The notes under the pieces are model-generated. The model was not told where the DNA came from, ran no database searches, and saw nothing but the letters and a program-made list of their open reading frames with translations. Source: Coccinella septempunctata (taxonomy: Eukaryota; Arthropoda; Insecta; Coleoptera; Coccinellidae). Taken from it: a stretch of 64,000 nucleotides of DNA. Of the stretch, positions 11,421 through 21,249 are shown piece after piece (within the stretch, counting starts at the first letter, position 1; the number at the start of each line of letters is the position of its first letter). The position numbers and the translations under genes are program-made. Location of the stretch: positions 64,230,315 through 64,294,314 of the forward strand of contig NC_058189.1 in NCBI RefSeq assembly GCF_907165205.1, written 5' to 3'.

Positions 11421-12289
11421 TACGAAATTTGGCTACGAGGGTACAGACGTAAATGGTTCACCGAATCGCACGATTTTTTATGTCTTGCAAACAATTTCCG
11501 TTTATATTCTCCTGAAATATTCCAATGTCCTGTGCCTTATATTCATTGTTTCCCTGTAATGAATTAAAAAGAAATGTATTTCATATCAGATTTCAACATT
11601 TTTTCGAAAATATAAGGATCTGTGCTCGTGACATTGACCTGTCGTTGTAGTTTGACGTCAAAAATATTAAGTTTTTGAGAGAAATTACGGAAGTATCTGG
11701 TTTTTAAATTCGAGTTATCATGGAAAGAGAAAATACCAGTGAGCTTTCGTAGAATGCATAGTACTCCGCTGTACACATTCACACCCACATAACACTGGAT
11801 TATGTGATCTATCTAAAAACAGAAAGTGGAAGTGGATATCTTCGAAAAATGTTTCGAATTCATTTCATAATAAAGTTCCAGTACACGTAAAATTCTTGGC
11901 AGAATCTTGACAAAGAAGTTAGATCAAAAAAGGAGTTACCTCGGGAGTTACCTATATGAAATATTCCAAATGGAAAGATTCATGAGAAGAAAAGATGTAT
12001 TCCAGAATGTGTTCATGTTTTTGAATAATGTGAAGTTTGAAAGATGAGAATGAAACAAAGTGGTATATTTTTTCTTGGATTGAATGCTATATTGGGAAAC
12101 ACTCTTGAAACATATTTCAACAACAGTTGAAGTATTTTTATGTGAAGTGTTAATGTCGATTAGCCAACTTTCAGTACTCTCCTTAAGCATATCAATAAAA
12201 AATTCTGATTTCTATATATTGTTCAATATTTTTTCCAAATATTCAATTTTTTATTTATAATAATTCACCCAAGTTACTTTCTATAAGAA
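11421..12289. other. Intergenic, nothing recognised
   Basis: Two minus-strand frames (11564-11788 and 11948-12190) lack motifs and paralogs in the window. No gene supported. Confidence 0.45.
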
Positions 12290-13655
12290 GAAATGGAAAA
12301 AACTCTAAGCATCAGATTAATCCAAGTTTACTTAGAACGACCAATATGTGTGGGTGTACCTTATTATACCCAATAAAATTTAATTATCCCGATAAAACCA
12401 TTGAATTTAAGTGAAATATAAATTGATGCTATCAGTTTACATTTGTATTGTTACCTTCGCCGTGCGAACAGAAATGGTTATGAAACTGCGTTTGTTTCTT
12501 TTCAGTGAGTATTTCATTATTCTATCAATTATTTATGAATAATAGTCAAATATATAAAATGTAAAATATATTTTACATGAGGAGAATTTAATGGGCATAA
12601 TCAATATATTTTTCAGTATTTCACATCATTTTAGCGGCAACTGGTTCTTTCGGTTCGAGAGACTATCATGATTTAGATTCGGCCAATGGAAAATCATGTT
12701 ATTGTCGTGTGCGTTATATCCGCAGACCAGTCTGTGGTTCTGATGGGAGAACGTATGATAATGAAGACAGTCTCTCCTGCAGGAAAAAATGCTACGATCC
12801 AGGTTTGTACATGTTTCAAAACATGGATTGTTGAAACGTTTCATTTTCATTAATGGCAAAGCTTAGGTCGTCATATGTCAAAAATGAAGATTTTCACAGT
12901 CCAGCACTAAAACGTTTTGAATGCATTGCTTTCTAATTAATCATTTCGATGAAGAACTCCTTCTATCTTGGAACACTCAATACTCTTATATAGTATGTAA
13001 CCTGTAGATCTCTTATGTTACAATCAATGTGTAAATATCACAATATGAAAATGGTGTAAAATTCGAATCTCACCCTATTATTGAAATAGTTCGTCTTCAT
13101 AATATTTCTGCAGATCTTTTGCATGGTAACCCCTACATTGTTTATCTCCAGAAACGTATTAGTTGGAAAGTTTAAAGATTCAATTTTTAAAGAAATATTA
13201 CAACCTTCAGCATTGAGAATGTAATTTTCCATGAACTAGCTTTTGTTTATGAAAGGATTACTGCAAGAGAGTCATTGAAATCGATGGAGAAGAAGTACCT
13301 AATCATAATCATCGAATTCTTATTTCAGGTTTAACAATTGCTTATGAAGGTAAATGTAGAGGAAATTAACAGAATATAAGGACACGAGGAACAATGAACA
13401 ACTGATGGTAGTTATAGTGAAACTAAATTCATTCGAATCCTTCAGACATTGGGATCTGTCAAAAACAGATTAATTCAATCAAATGTGAAAATTGTTATAT
13501 AATAAAGGAATATTATGAAAAATCAACAGTTTAGTGAAGCTCACGAGAGTCTTGTCTCGTTTTCAGGACGAGAATTGATATTCCGTCGAGAATTTACTGA
13601 AGTCTCGTCTCATCTCGCAGATAATGCATCTGGATCTCGTACGAGAATCTCGAGG
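12290..13655 (+). repeat. Block-A unit carrying A5
   Basis: Closest to the A8 unit (18455-19920): gene, tail and end are nearly the same. The similarity continues into the following LINE fragment (13656-14510 against 19921-20825), so A5 and A8 were duplicated together with LINE debris. Confidence 0.75.
12474..12834 (+). CDS. Secreted Kazal-type protease inhibitor A5 (2 exons)
   Basis: Exons 12474-12504 and 12617-12834, 82 aa; no uninterrupted ATG-started frame shows it, so it appears only after splicing. Signal peptide to about residue 19, then a short SFGSRDYHDLD linker. Kazal cysteines lie at 38, 40, 50, 65, 69 and 82, with RRPVCGSDGRTY. P1 by rule is Val42. The closest relative is A8, which has nearly the same loop. 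The sequence after C5 (YDPGLYMFQNMDC) is shared with A4, A7 and A8. Confidence 0.85.
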
Positions 13656-14510
13656 TGGCCTCGGAAGTTTTTCTTCCTAATTTGAAAACTGTGGAATCAT
13701 TTCTTGGTATTCATATAACTTTTTCCTACGGTACGTGGAGTACACAGTACTCCTATACCAGATACCATGCCGGGCATCTCGGAAATATCAAACTAGGGAA
13801 ACTATAATTCCATAAAATTGTTGTTCCAACAATGCGAGCCTATCATGCACAAGCGTAGGAAATCCCAGAGAAGTTGAAAACATCTAAACACAACTGTAGA
13901 CCTGTTTCTGGATCATTGTCCCTCATCAGTACAGTACAGTATTAATTATACAGGGTAATTTCATTAATTGTTGTATCCCAATACTGAGAATAAACCTACA
14001 AAAAGATTGGAAAAAAACATCGGTGCGATCAAACCCTAATTAATTAGGGCTACTTGCGACTGTGTGCCCTCCTGTGACTGAAGAGGCCCAGGCGTGACCT
14101 ACAGATCCTTCCACACTCCGGGCATATGCATAGTCACCAACCAGATCTGGCCACCGCTGTATTCTTCTCGAGTCTCCATTATAACTGTGGACCAAAAACC
14201 TCCACTGCGATCTATCTAACTCTAGTTTTTCCCAATTATGATTGGCATTAACTGATTTAGGGTTGATGCAGTTTATCCTTAAACCGTTCATACTGACCCC
14301 TGGTTTCGGAGCTCATTCTGTGAATTCGCCATAAAGAGCTTTTTCGGGGAATCTTGTGTCTTGCATCCTCAGAATGTCGCCGCACCATCTGAGTTCGGCT
14401 CTCGTTACTTGAGTCTCAATTGTTATACAACTCGCGCGCTGCAAGACTACTGCATTTGAAACTTTGTGGAACCATCTGATGTGCATTATTTGTTAAGACA
14501 AGACGTCATC
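13656..14510 (-). mobile_element. Decayed LINE 3' end (zinc-finger type), copy 1
   Basis: The - strand at 14040-14510 encodes pieces of a non-LTR retrotransposon C-terminus: NHNWEKLELDRSQWRFLVHSYNGD and, in other frames, the ARLRWSGHILRMQ-like region, ending in a broken zinc finger. The better-kept copies at 49056 and 58890 show the order. The segment 13656-14039 beyond it is also repeated at 19921-20270 and may be the element's 3' UTR. Truncated and frameshifted; not functional. Confidence 0.7.
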
Positions 14511-14514
14511 TAAC

Positions 14515-15835
14515 ACAAAAGACGTTGACCATCGAGTCATTTAGTCATATACTCAACAAGTCCTGTTCTCCAAACTTGATTACTATCTGCAACAATCCAA
14601 TTATAATGGAAAAAACTCTAAGCATCAGATTAATCCAAGTTTACTTAGAACGACCAATATGTGTGGGTGTACCTTATTATACGCAATCACCCAGTAAAAT
14701 TTAATAATCCTGATTCATTTAATTTATGTGAAATATAAATTGATGCTATCAGTTTACATTTGTATTGTTACCTTTGCCGTGCGAACAGAAATGGTTATGC
14801 AACTGCGTTTGTTTCTTTTCAGTGAGTATTTCATTATACAAACAATTATCGATGAATAAAAGTCAAATATATAAAATGTTAAATATATTTTACATGAGGA
14901 GAATTTAATGGGCATAATCAATATATTTTTCAGTATTTCACATCATTTTAGCGGCATCTGGTTCCTTCGGTTCGGGACACTATCATGATTTAGATTTGGC
15001 CAATGGAAAACCATGTCATTGTACTGTGCGTTTGAGCAGTTTGGTCTACAGCCCAGTCTGTGGTTCTGATGGGAGAACGTATGATAATCAATACAAACTC
15101 GACTGCATGAAAAAATGCACAGCACCAGGTTTGTACATATTGTTTGAAATCATGGATTGTTGAAACCTTTTATTTTCATTAATGGCAAAGCTTAGGTCGT
15201 CATATGTCAAAAATTGAGATTTTCACAGTCCAGCAGTAAAACGTTCTGAATGCATTGCTTTCTAATTAATCATTTCGATGAAGAACTTCTTCTATCTTGG
15301 AACACTCAATCCTCCTACATAGTATGTAACCTATAGATCTCTCATGTTACAATCAATGTGTAAATATCACTCTGAAAATGGTGTTAAATTCGAATCTCAC
15401 CCTATTATTGAAACAGTTCGTCCTCATAATATGTCTGCAGATCTTTTGCATGTAATTTTCCACGAACTAGCTTTTGATATAAAAATTACTGCGAGAATGT
15501 CTTTGTAATCGATGAAAACGAATTACCTTATCATAATCATCGAACTCTTATTTCAGGTTTAACAATTGCTTATGAAGGTATATGTAGAGGAAATTAACAG
15601 AATATAAGGACACGAGGAACACTGAACAACTGATGGTAGTTATAGTGAAACTAAATTCATTCGAATACTTCAGGCATTGGGAACTGTGAAAAACAGATTA
15701 ATTCAATCAAATATGGAAATTGTCATATAATAAAGGAATATTATGGAAAATCAACAGTTTAGTGAAGCTCACGAGAGTCTTGTCTCGTTTTCAGGACGAG
15801 ACTTGATATTCCGTCGAGAATTTACTGAAGTCTGA
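14515..15835 (+). repeat. Block-A unit carrying A6
   Basis: Unit of the short type. Together with the reverse-transcriptase debris that follows (15836-16430) it was duplicated to form the A7 unit and its own debris (17756-18430). Confidence 0.75.
14791..15163 (+). CDS. Secreted Kazal-type protease inhibitor A6, long loop (2 exons)
   Basis: Exons 14791-14821 and 14934-15163, 86 aa. Signal peptide to about residue 19. Kazal cysteines lie at 38, 40, 53, 68, 72 and 86. C2 and C3 are 12 residues apart instead of the usual 9: three extra residues sit in the inhibitory loop (TVRLSSLVYSP). It is a mosaic: the front half resembles A5/A7, while the part after C3 (DCMKKCTAPGLYILFEIMDC) resembles A2/A3, which suggests gene conversion or unequal exchange. 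Confidence 0.85.
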
Positions 15836-16430
15836 AGTCGACTTTCGTTGGACGGTAAAAATCCGGTTAGTGTGCTAGCAACTGCTACGGATAAAATATC
15901 GACCGATTTTATTCCGGGCCGTCCAAAATCGGTGTGTGTGCAACTAGGCTTACAGGTATACTCATGTCAGCAACTATCGAGACAGCTGTGGTGAAAATAT
16001 TGAACAGTAAAGGCGCTGACACGCAACCTTTTTTCATTCTTGACTTGATTAAGAAATGTTCGGTTGAAGAGCCATTATGCTGTATTCTAGCGGTGTTGTT
16101 GGTATGGAGGCTTTTACACACTGCTAAGAATTTTTCGGGTACTCCAAGGCGTCCCATGATTTTCCATAGCGCTCTCCGATTCACCACGTCGAAGGCCTTA
16201 CTTAAATCGATATAGGCTGTATAGATCCTTGATTTTTGTTCACGGGCCTTCTCTTGCACCTGTCGCAGTGTTAAATTATACTGTCTTCGTAGCCGAGATA
16301 CAGGATGTTTTATGAATTTTACTCGTTTCTTTCTGTGGTCAATTTGTTCAACGGAGTTGAATCCGGTGGAGGACTGTCCTTGCTCCACCATGGAAATATA
16401 CTTCAAATTGCTTGCTGAGGGGTACAAGAG
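15836..16430 (-). mobile_element. LINE reverse-transcriptase fragment, copy 1
   Basis: The - strand encodes the first part of an RT palm: SRIYTAYIDLSKAFDVVNRR (motif A with the catalytic Asp), LGVPEKFLAVCKSLH, and a motif-B-like KKGCVSAPLLFNIF. The YxDD motif is missing. The frame is cut on both sides and the fragment is not autonomous. It is repeated almost identically at 17756-18430, moving with the Kazal unit. Confidence 0.8.
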
Positions 16431-17755
16431 GCACAAAAGACGTTGACCATCGAGTCATTTAGTCATTTACTCAACAAGTCCTAATTTCCAAACTTGATTA
16501 CTATCTGCAACAATCCATTTATAATGGAAAAAACTCTGAGCATCAGATTAATCCTCGGATTAATCCAAGTTTACTTAGAACGACCAATATGTGTGGGTGT
16601 ACCTTATTGTACGCAATCGCCCAATAAAATTTAATAATCCTTGTAAAACCATTCAATTTGAAGGGAATATAAATTGATGCCAACAGTTCTTATTTGTATT
16701 GTTACCTTTGCCGTGCGAAACGAAATAGTTATGGAACTTCGTTTGTTTCTTTTCAGTGAGTATTTCATTAATCTATCGATTATTGATGAATAATAGTCAA
16801 ATATATGAAATGTAAAATATATTTCACATGAGGAGAATTTAATGGGCATAATCAATATATTTTTCAGTATTTCACATCATTTTAGCGGCAACTGGTTCTT
16901 TCGGTTCGGGAGACTATCATGATTTAGATTTGGCCAATAAAAAATCATGTCAATGTACTATGCGTATGAACTACAGCCCAGTCTGTGGTTCTGATGGGAA
17001 AACGTATGGTAATGAAGACAAACTCTACTGCAGGCAAGAATGCTACGATCCAGGTTTGTACATGTTTCACAACATAGATTGTTGAAACGTCTCATTTTCA
17101 TTAATGGCAAAACTTTGGTCGTCATATGTCAAATATTAAGATTTTCACAGTCCAGCAGTAAAACTTTCTGAATGCATTGCTTTCTAATTAATCATTTCGA
17201 TGAAGAACTTCTTCTATCTTGAAACACTCAATACTCCTACTCAGTATGTAACCTATACATCTCTAATGTTACAATCAATGTGTAAATATCACTCTGAAAA
17301 TGGTGTTGAATTCGAATATCACCCTATTATTGAAACAGTTCGTCCTCATGATATGTCTGCAGATCTTTTGCATGTAATTTTCCACGAACTAGCTTTTGAT
17401 GTAAAAATTACTGCGAGAATGTCTTTGTAATCGATGAAAACGAATTACCTTATCATAATCATCGAATTCTTATTTCAGGTTTAACAATTGCTTATGAAGG
17501 TAAATGTAGAGGAAATTAACAGAATATAAGGACACGAGGAACACTGAACAACTGATGGTAGTTATAGTGAAACTAAATTCATTCGAATCCTTCAGGCATT
17601 GGGAACTGTGAAAAACAGATTAATTCAATCAAATATGGAAATTGTTATATAATAAAGGAATATTCTGGAAAATCAACAGTTTAGTGAAGCTCACGAGAGT
17701 CTTGTCTCGTTTTCAGGACGAGACTTGATATTCCGTCGAGAATTTACTGAAGTTT
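16431..17755 (+). repeat. Block-A unit carrying A7
   Basis: Short-type unit, tandem copy of the A6 unit; the upstream block carries a 14-base local duplication (AGATTAATCCTCGG near 16545). Confidence 0.75.
16731..17085 (+). CDS. Secreted Kazal-type protease inhibitor A7 (2 exons)
   Basis: Exons 16731-16755 and 16868-17085, 80 aa. As in A4, the two upstream Met codons are lost and the start is ATGGAACTTCG. Kazal cysteines lie at 36, 38, 48, 63, 67 and 80. C1-x-C2 spacing; P1 by rule is Met40. The loop MRMNYSP differs from every other copy. The tail reading frame of unknown function (17200-17430) is intact after this gene. Confidence 0.85.
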
Positions 17756-18454
17756 GATGTCGACTTTAGTTGGCTGATCGTTTGGACGGTAAAAATCCGG
17801 TTAGTGTGCTAGTAACTGCTACGGATAAAATATCGGCCGATTTTATTCCGGGCCGTCCAAAATCGGTGTGTGTGCAACTAGGCTTACAGGTATACTCATG
17901 TCAGCAACTATCGAGACAGCTGTGGTGAAAATATTGAACAGTAAAGGCGCTGACACGCAACCTTTTTTCATTCTTGACTTGGTTGAGAAATGTTCGGTTG
18001 TAGAGCCATTATGCTGTATTCTAGCGGTGTTGTTGGTTTGAAGGCTTTTACACACTGCTAAGAATTTTTCGGGTACTCCAAGGCGTCCCATGATTTTCCA
18101 TAGCGCTCTCCGATTCACCACGTCGAAGGACTTACTTAAATCGATATAGGCTGTATAGATCCTTGATTGTTGTTCACGGGCCTTCCTTTGCAGCTGTCGC
18201 TGTGTTAAATTATACAGGATATTTCATTGGGAAACGGAAATACTTAACAGGCGGATAGTTGACACCGAGGTAGTTCTGGAGATACAACATTTATTGGCTC
18301 TTACTGTCTTCGTAGCCGAGATACAGGATGTTTTATGAATTTTGCTCGTTTCTTCCTGTGGTCAATTTATTCAACGGAGTTGAATCCGGTGGAGGACTTT
18401 CCTTGCTCCACCATGGAAATATACTTCAAATTGCTTGCTGATGGGTACAAGAGG
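17756..18454 (-). mobile_element. LINE reverse-transcriptase fragment, copy 2
   Basis: Second copy of the RT fragment at 15836-16430 (VNRRALWKIMGRLGVPEKF... in frame at 17843-18121). It retains about 90 bases (roughly 18208-18300) that are absent from copy 1, so copy 1 probably suffered a deletion after duplication, or copy 2 gained an insertion. Confidence 0.8.
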
Positions 18455-19920
18455 CACAAAAGACGTTGACCATCGAGTCATTTAGTCATTTACTCAATAA
18501 GTCCTATTCTCCAAACTTGATTACTATCTGCAACAATCCATTTATAATGGAAAAAACTCTGAGCATCAGATTAATCCAAGTTTACTTAGAACGACCAATA
18601 TGTGTGGGTGTACCTTATCGCCCAATGAAATTTAATTATCCTGATAAAACCATTCAATTTAAGTGAAATATAAATTGATGCTATCAGTTTACATTTGTAT
18701 TGTAACCTTTGCCGTGCGAACAGAAATGGTTATGAAACTGCGTTTGTTTCTTTTCAGTGAGTATTTCATTATACAATCAATTATTGATGAATAATAGTCA
18801 AATATATAAAATGTAAAATATATTTTACATGAGGAGAATTTAATGGGCATTATCAATATATTTTTCAGTATTTCACATCATTTTAGCGGCATCTGGTTCC
18901 TTCGGTTCGATAGACTATCATGATTCAGATTCGGCCAATTTAAAATCATGTTATTGTCCTGTGCGTTATATCCGCAGACCAGTCTGTGGTTCTGATGGGA
19001 GAACGTATGATAATGAAGACAATCTCTACTGCAGGCGAAAATGCTACGATCCAGGTTTGTACATGTTTCAAAACATGGATTGTTGAAACGTTTCATTTTC
19101 ATTAATGGCAAAGCTTAGGTCGTCAATTGTCAAAAATGAAGATTTTCACAGTCCAGCACTAAAACGTTTTGAATGCATTGCTTTCTAATTAATCATTTCG
19201 ATGAAGAACTCCTTCTATCTTGAAACACTCAATACTGCTATATAGTATGTAACCTGTAGATCTCTTATGTTACAATCAATGTGTAAATATCACTCTGAAA
19301 ATGGTGTAAAATTCGAATCTCACCCTATTATTGAAACAGTTCGTCTTCATAATATTTCTGCAGATCTTTTGCATGGTAACCTCTACATTGGTTATCTCCA
19401 GAAACGTATTAGTTGGAAAGTTTAAAGATTCAATTTTTAAAGAAATATTACAACCTTCAGCATTGAGAATGTAATTTTCTACGAACTAGCTTTTGTTTAT
19501 GAAAGAATTACTGCAAGAGAGTCATTGAAATCGATGGAGAAGAAGAACCTAATCATAATAATCGAATTCTTATTTCAGATGTAACATTTGCTCATTGGGG
19601 TGAATGTTGAGAAGATTAGCAGAATATAAGGACACGAGGAACACTGAACACACAAATGATGGTAGTTATAGTGAAACTGAATTTATTCGAATCCTTCGGA
19701 CATTGGAAACTGTCAAAAACAGATTAATTCAATCAAATATGAAAATTGTTATATAATAAAGAAATATTATGAAAAATCAACAGTTTAGTAAAGCTCACGA
19801 GAGTCTTGTCTCGTTTTCAGGACGAGACTTGATATTCCGTCGAGAATTTACTGAAGTCTCGTCTCGATCTCGCAGATATGGCATGAAGTCTCATCTCAAT
19901 CTCGTACGAGAATCTCGAGG
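18455..19920 (+). repeat. Block-A unit carrying A8
   Basis: Last block-A unit; closest to the A5 unit and, like it, followed by a LINE 3' fragment. Its GAGTCTTGTCTCG end is at 19797-19920. Confidence 0.75.
18726..19086 (+). CDS. Secreted Kazal-type protease inhibitor A8 (2 exons)
   Basis: Exons 18726-18756 and 18869-19086, 82 aa. Signal peptide to about residue 19; Kazal cysteines at 38, 40, 50, 65, 69 and 82. Differs from A5 by a handful of residues (the loop starts with P instead of R; linker S24-I25). P1 by rule is Val42. It is the last gene of the + strand block; the next Kazal gene (B1) is about 4.5 kb away on the other strand. Confidence 0.85.
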
Positions 19921-20825
19921 TGGCCTCGGAGGTTTTTTTTCCGAATTTGAAAACTGTGGACATTTCTTGGTATTCATATAACTTTTTCCTACGGAACGTG
20001 GTGTACACAGTACTCCTATACCTATCCCCTAAACTAGGGAAACTATAATTCCATAAAATTGCTGTTCCAACAATGCGAGCCTATCATACACAAGCGTAGG
20101 AAGAAATCCCAGAGAAGTTGAAAACATCTAAACACAACTGTAGAAATTCTCCCTCATCAGTACAGTACAGTAATAATTATACAGGGTTTATTCATTCATT
20201 GTTGTATTCCGTTACCGAGAATAAACCTACGAAAAGATTGAAAAAAAAAGAAAGAAAAATCGGACGATCAAACCCTAATTACATAGGGCTACTTGCGACT
20301 GTTTGGCCTTATGTGACTGAAGAGACCCATCCGTGACCTAAAGATCCTTCCACACTCCGGGCATGCATGAATAGTCACCAACCAACCAGATCTAGCCGCC
20401 GCTGTATTCTTCTAGAGTCTCCATTATTACTGTGGACCAAAGACCTCCTCTGTGATCTGTCTAACGCTAGTTGTTCCCAGTCATGATGGGCATTAACTGA
20501 TTTTAGAGATTAATGCAGTATATATTTAAACCGCTCTTACTGGCCTCCTGGTTTCCGAGCTCCCTCTGTGAATTCGCCATACAGAGCTATTTTGGGAATC
20601 TCGTGTCTTGCATCCTCAGAATGTCGCCGCTCCATCTGAGTCGGGCTCTCGTTACTTGAGTCTCAATTGTTGTACAACTCGCGCGCTGCAAGACTCCTGC
20701 ATTTGAAACTTTGTGGAACCATTTGATGTGCATTATTTGTCTTGGATGACGTTGTGTCGTTTGTTCAAGCTGTTTAATATGTCTCCTGTAGGGTGTCCAG
20801 CTTTCGCTTCCGTAAAGAAGCGAAA
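19921..20825 (-). mobile_element. Decayed LINE 3' end, copy 2
   Basis: Duplicate of 13656-14510, extending further into the coding region: the - strand near 20600-20825 corresponds to the EVLQRASCTTIET and TLLYGSE parts seen intact at 49178-49400. A 138-codon frame on the + strand (20713-21129) is antisense to it and not a gene. Confidence 0.65.
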
Positions 20826-21130
20826 TTTTTTTTTACCATTTTCAACTCTTCCGTACGGCCAGCTTCACAGCGCAAACTTTCAGATAAGCATGAATTCATT
20901 ATCAGAAATACGTAGGGCATATACAGTATCTCAATCTTACACGCTCGAGTATGTACACCTCACGATTTTTTTTTACATCTTGGAGACCCTGCAGACGCTT
21001 TTCCCACCGCTGAAAGTGCATACATCATATAACCTTAATTTCTTTCTACCATCTAATCCTCAAAATCCACTAGGTCTCCAAGACGCTGGAGTAAATTCAG
21101 CATCGTCAGCTCCCCAACTAATAGCCTAGT
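20826..21130. repeat. Left copy of a direct repeat around the 21-23 kb element
   Basis: TTTTTTTTTACCATTTTCAACT, then CAGATAAGCATGAATTCATTATCAGA and GCATATACAGTA, recur at about 23135-23240. CACGCTCGAGTATGTACA at 20940-20957 recurs at 22984. These may be the ends of a repetitive element filling 20.83-23.24 kb. Confidence 0.45.
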
Positions 21131-21136
21131 TGGTAA

Positions 21137-21245
21137 AGTGGTTCACAACGGTTGTGAACTGTACAGAGCAAGCGCAAATGGATTTTCGCTACCCTAAAAT
21201 GAAATTGCGCTTGCTCTGTACAGTTCATAACCGTTGCAAACCACT
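21137..21245. repeat. Near-perfect 41-bp hairpin
   Basis: 21137-21177 and 21205-21245 are inverted copies with three mismatches in 41, separated by 27 bases. The left arm itself contains the perfect palindrome GTTCACAACGGTTGTGAAC. The preceding TAGCCTAGTTGG resembles a tRNA A box, so this could be the head of a tRNA-derived SINE or a foldback element. Confidence 0.8.
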
Positions 21246-21249
21246 CTAC

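Noticed and set aside
12626..12859. Minus-strand frame over A5 (also 14943, 18878 and 10317)
   Set aside because: Shadow frames antisense to Kazal exons.
15934..16215. 93-codon + strand frame
   Set aside because: Antisense shadow of the reverse-transcriptase fragment.
165..19920. Regular spacing of repeats as a possible CRISPR array
   Set aside because: Units are 1.3-2.9 kb with intron-bearing genes in eukaryotic sequence.
20713..21129. 138-codon + strand frame
   Set aside because: First part is antisense to the LINE fragment, the rest lies in repeat sequence.
21121..21200. tRNA gene suggested by TAGCCTAGTTGG
   Set aside because: No acceptor stem and no proper T-arm; better explained as hairpin or SINE-like.
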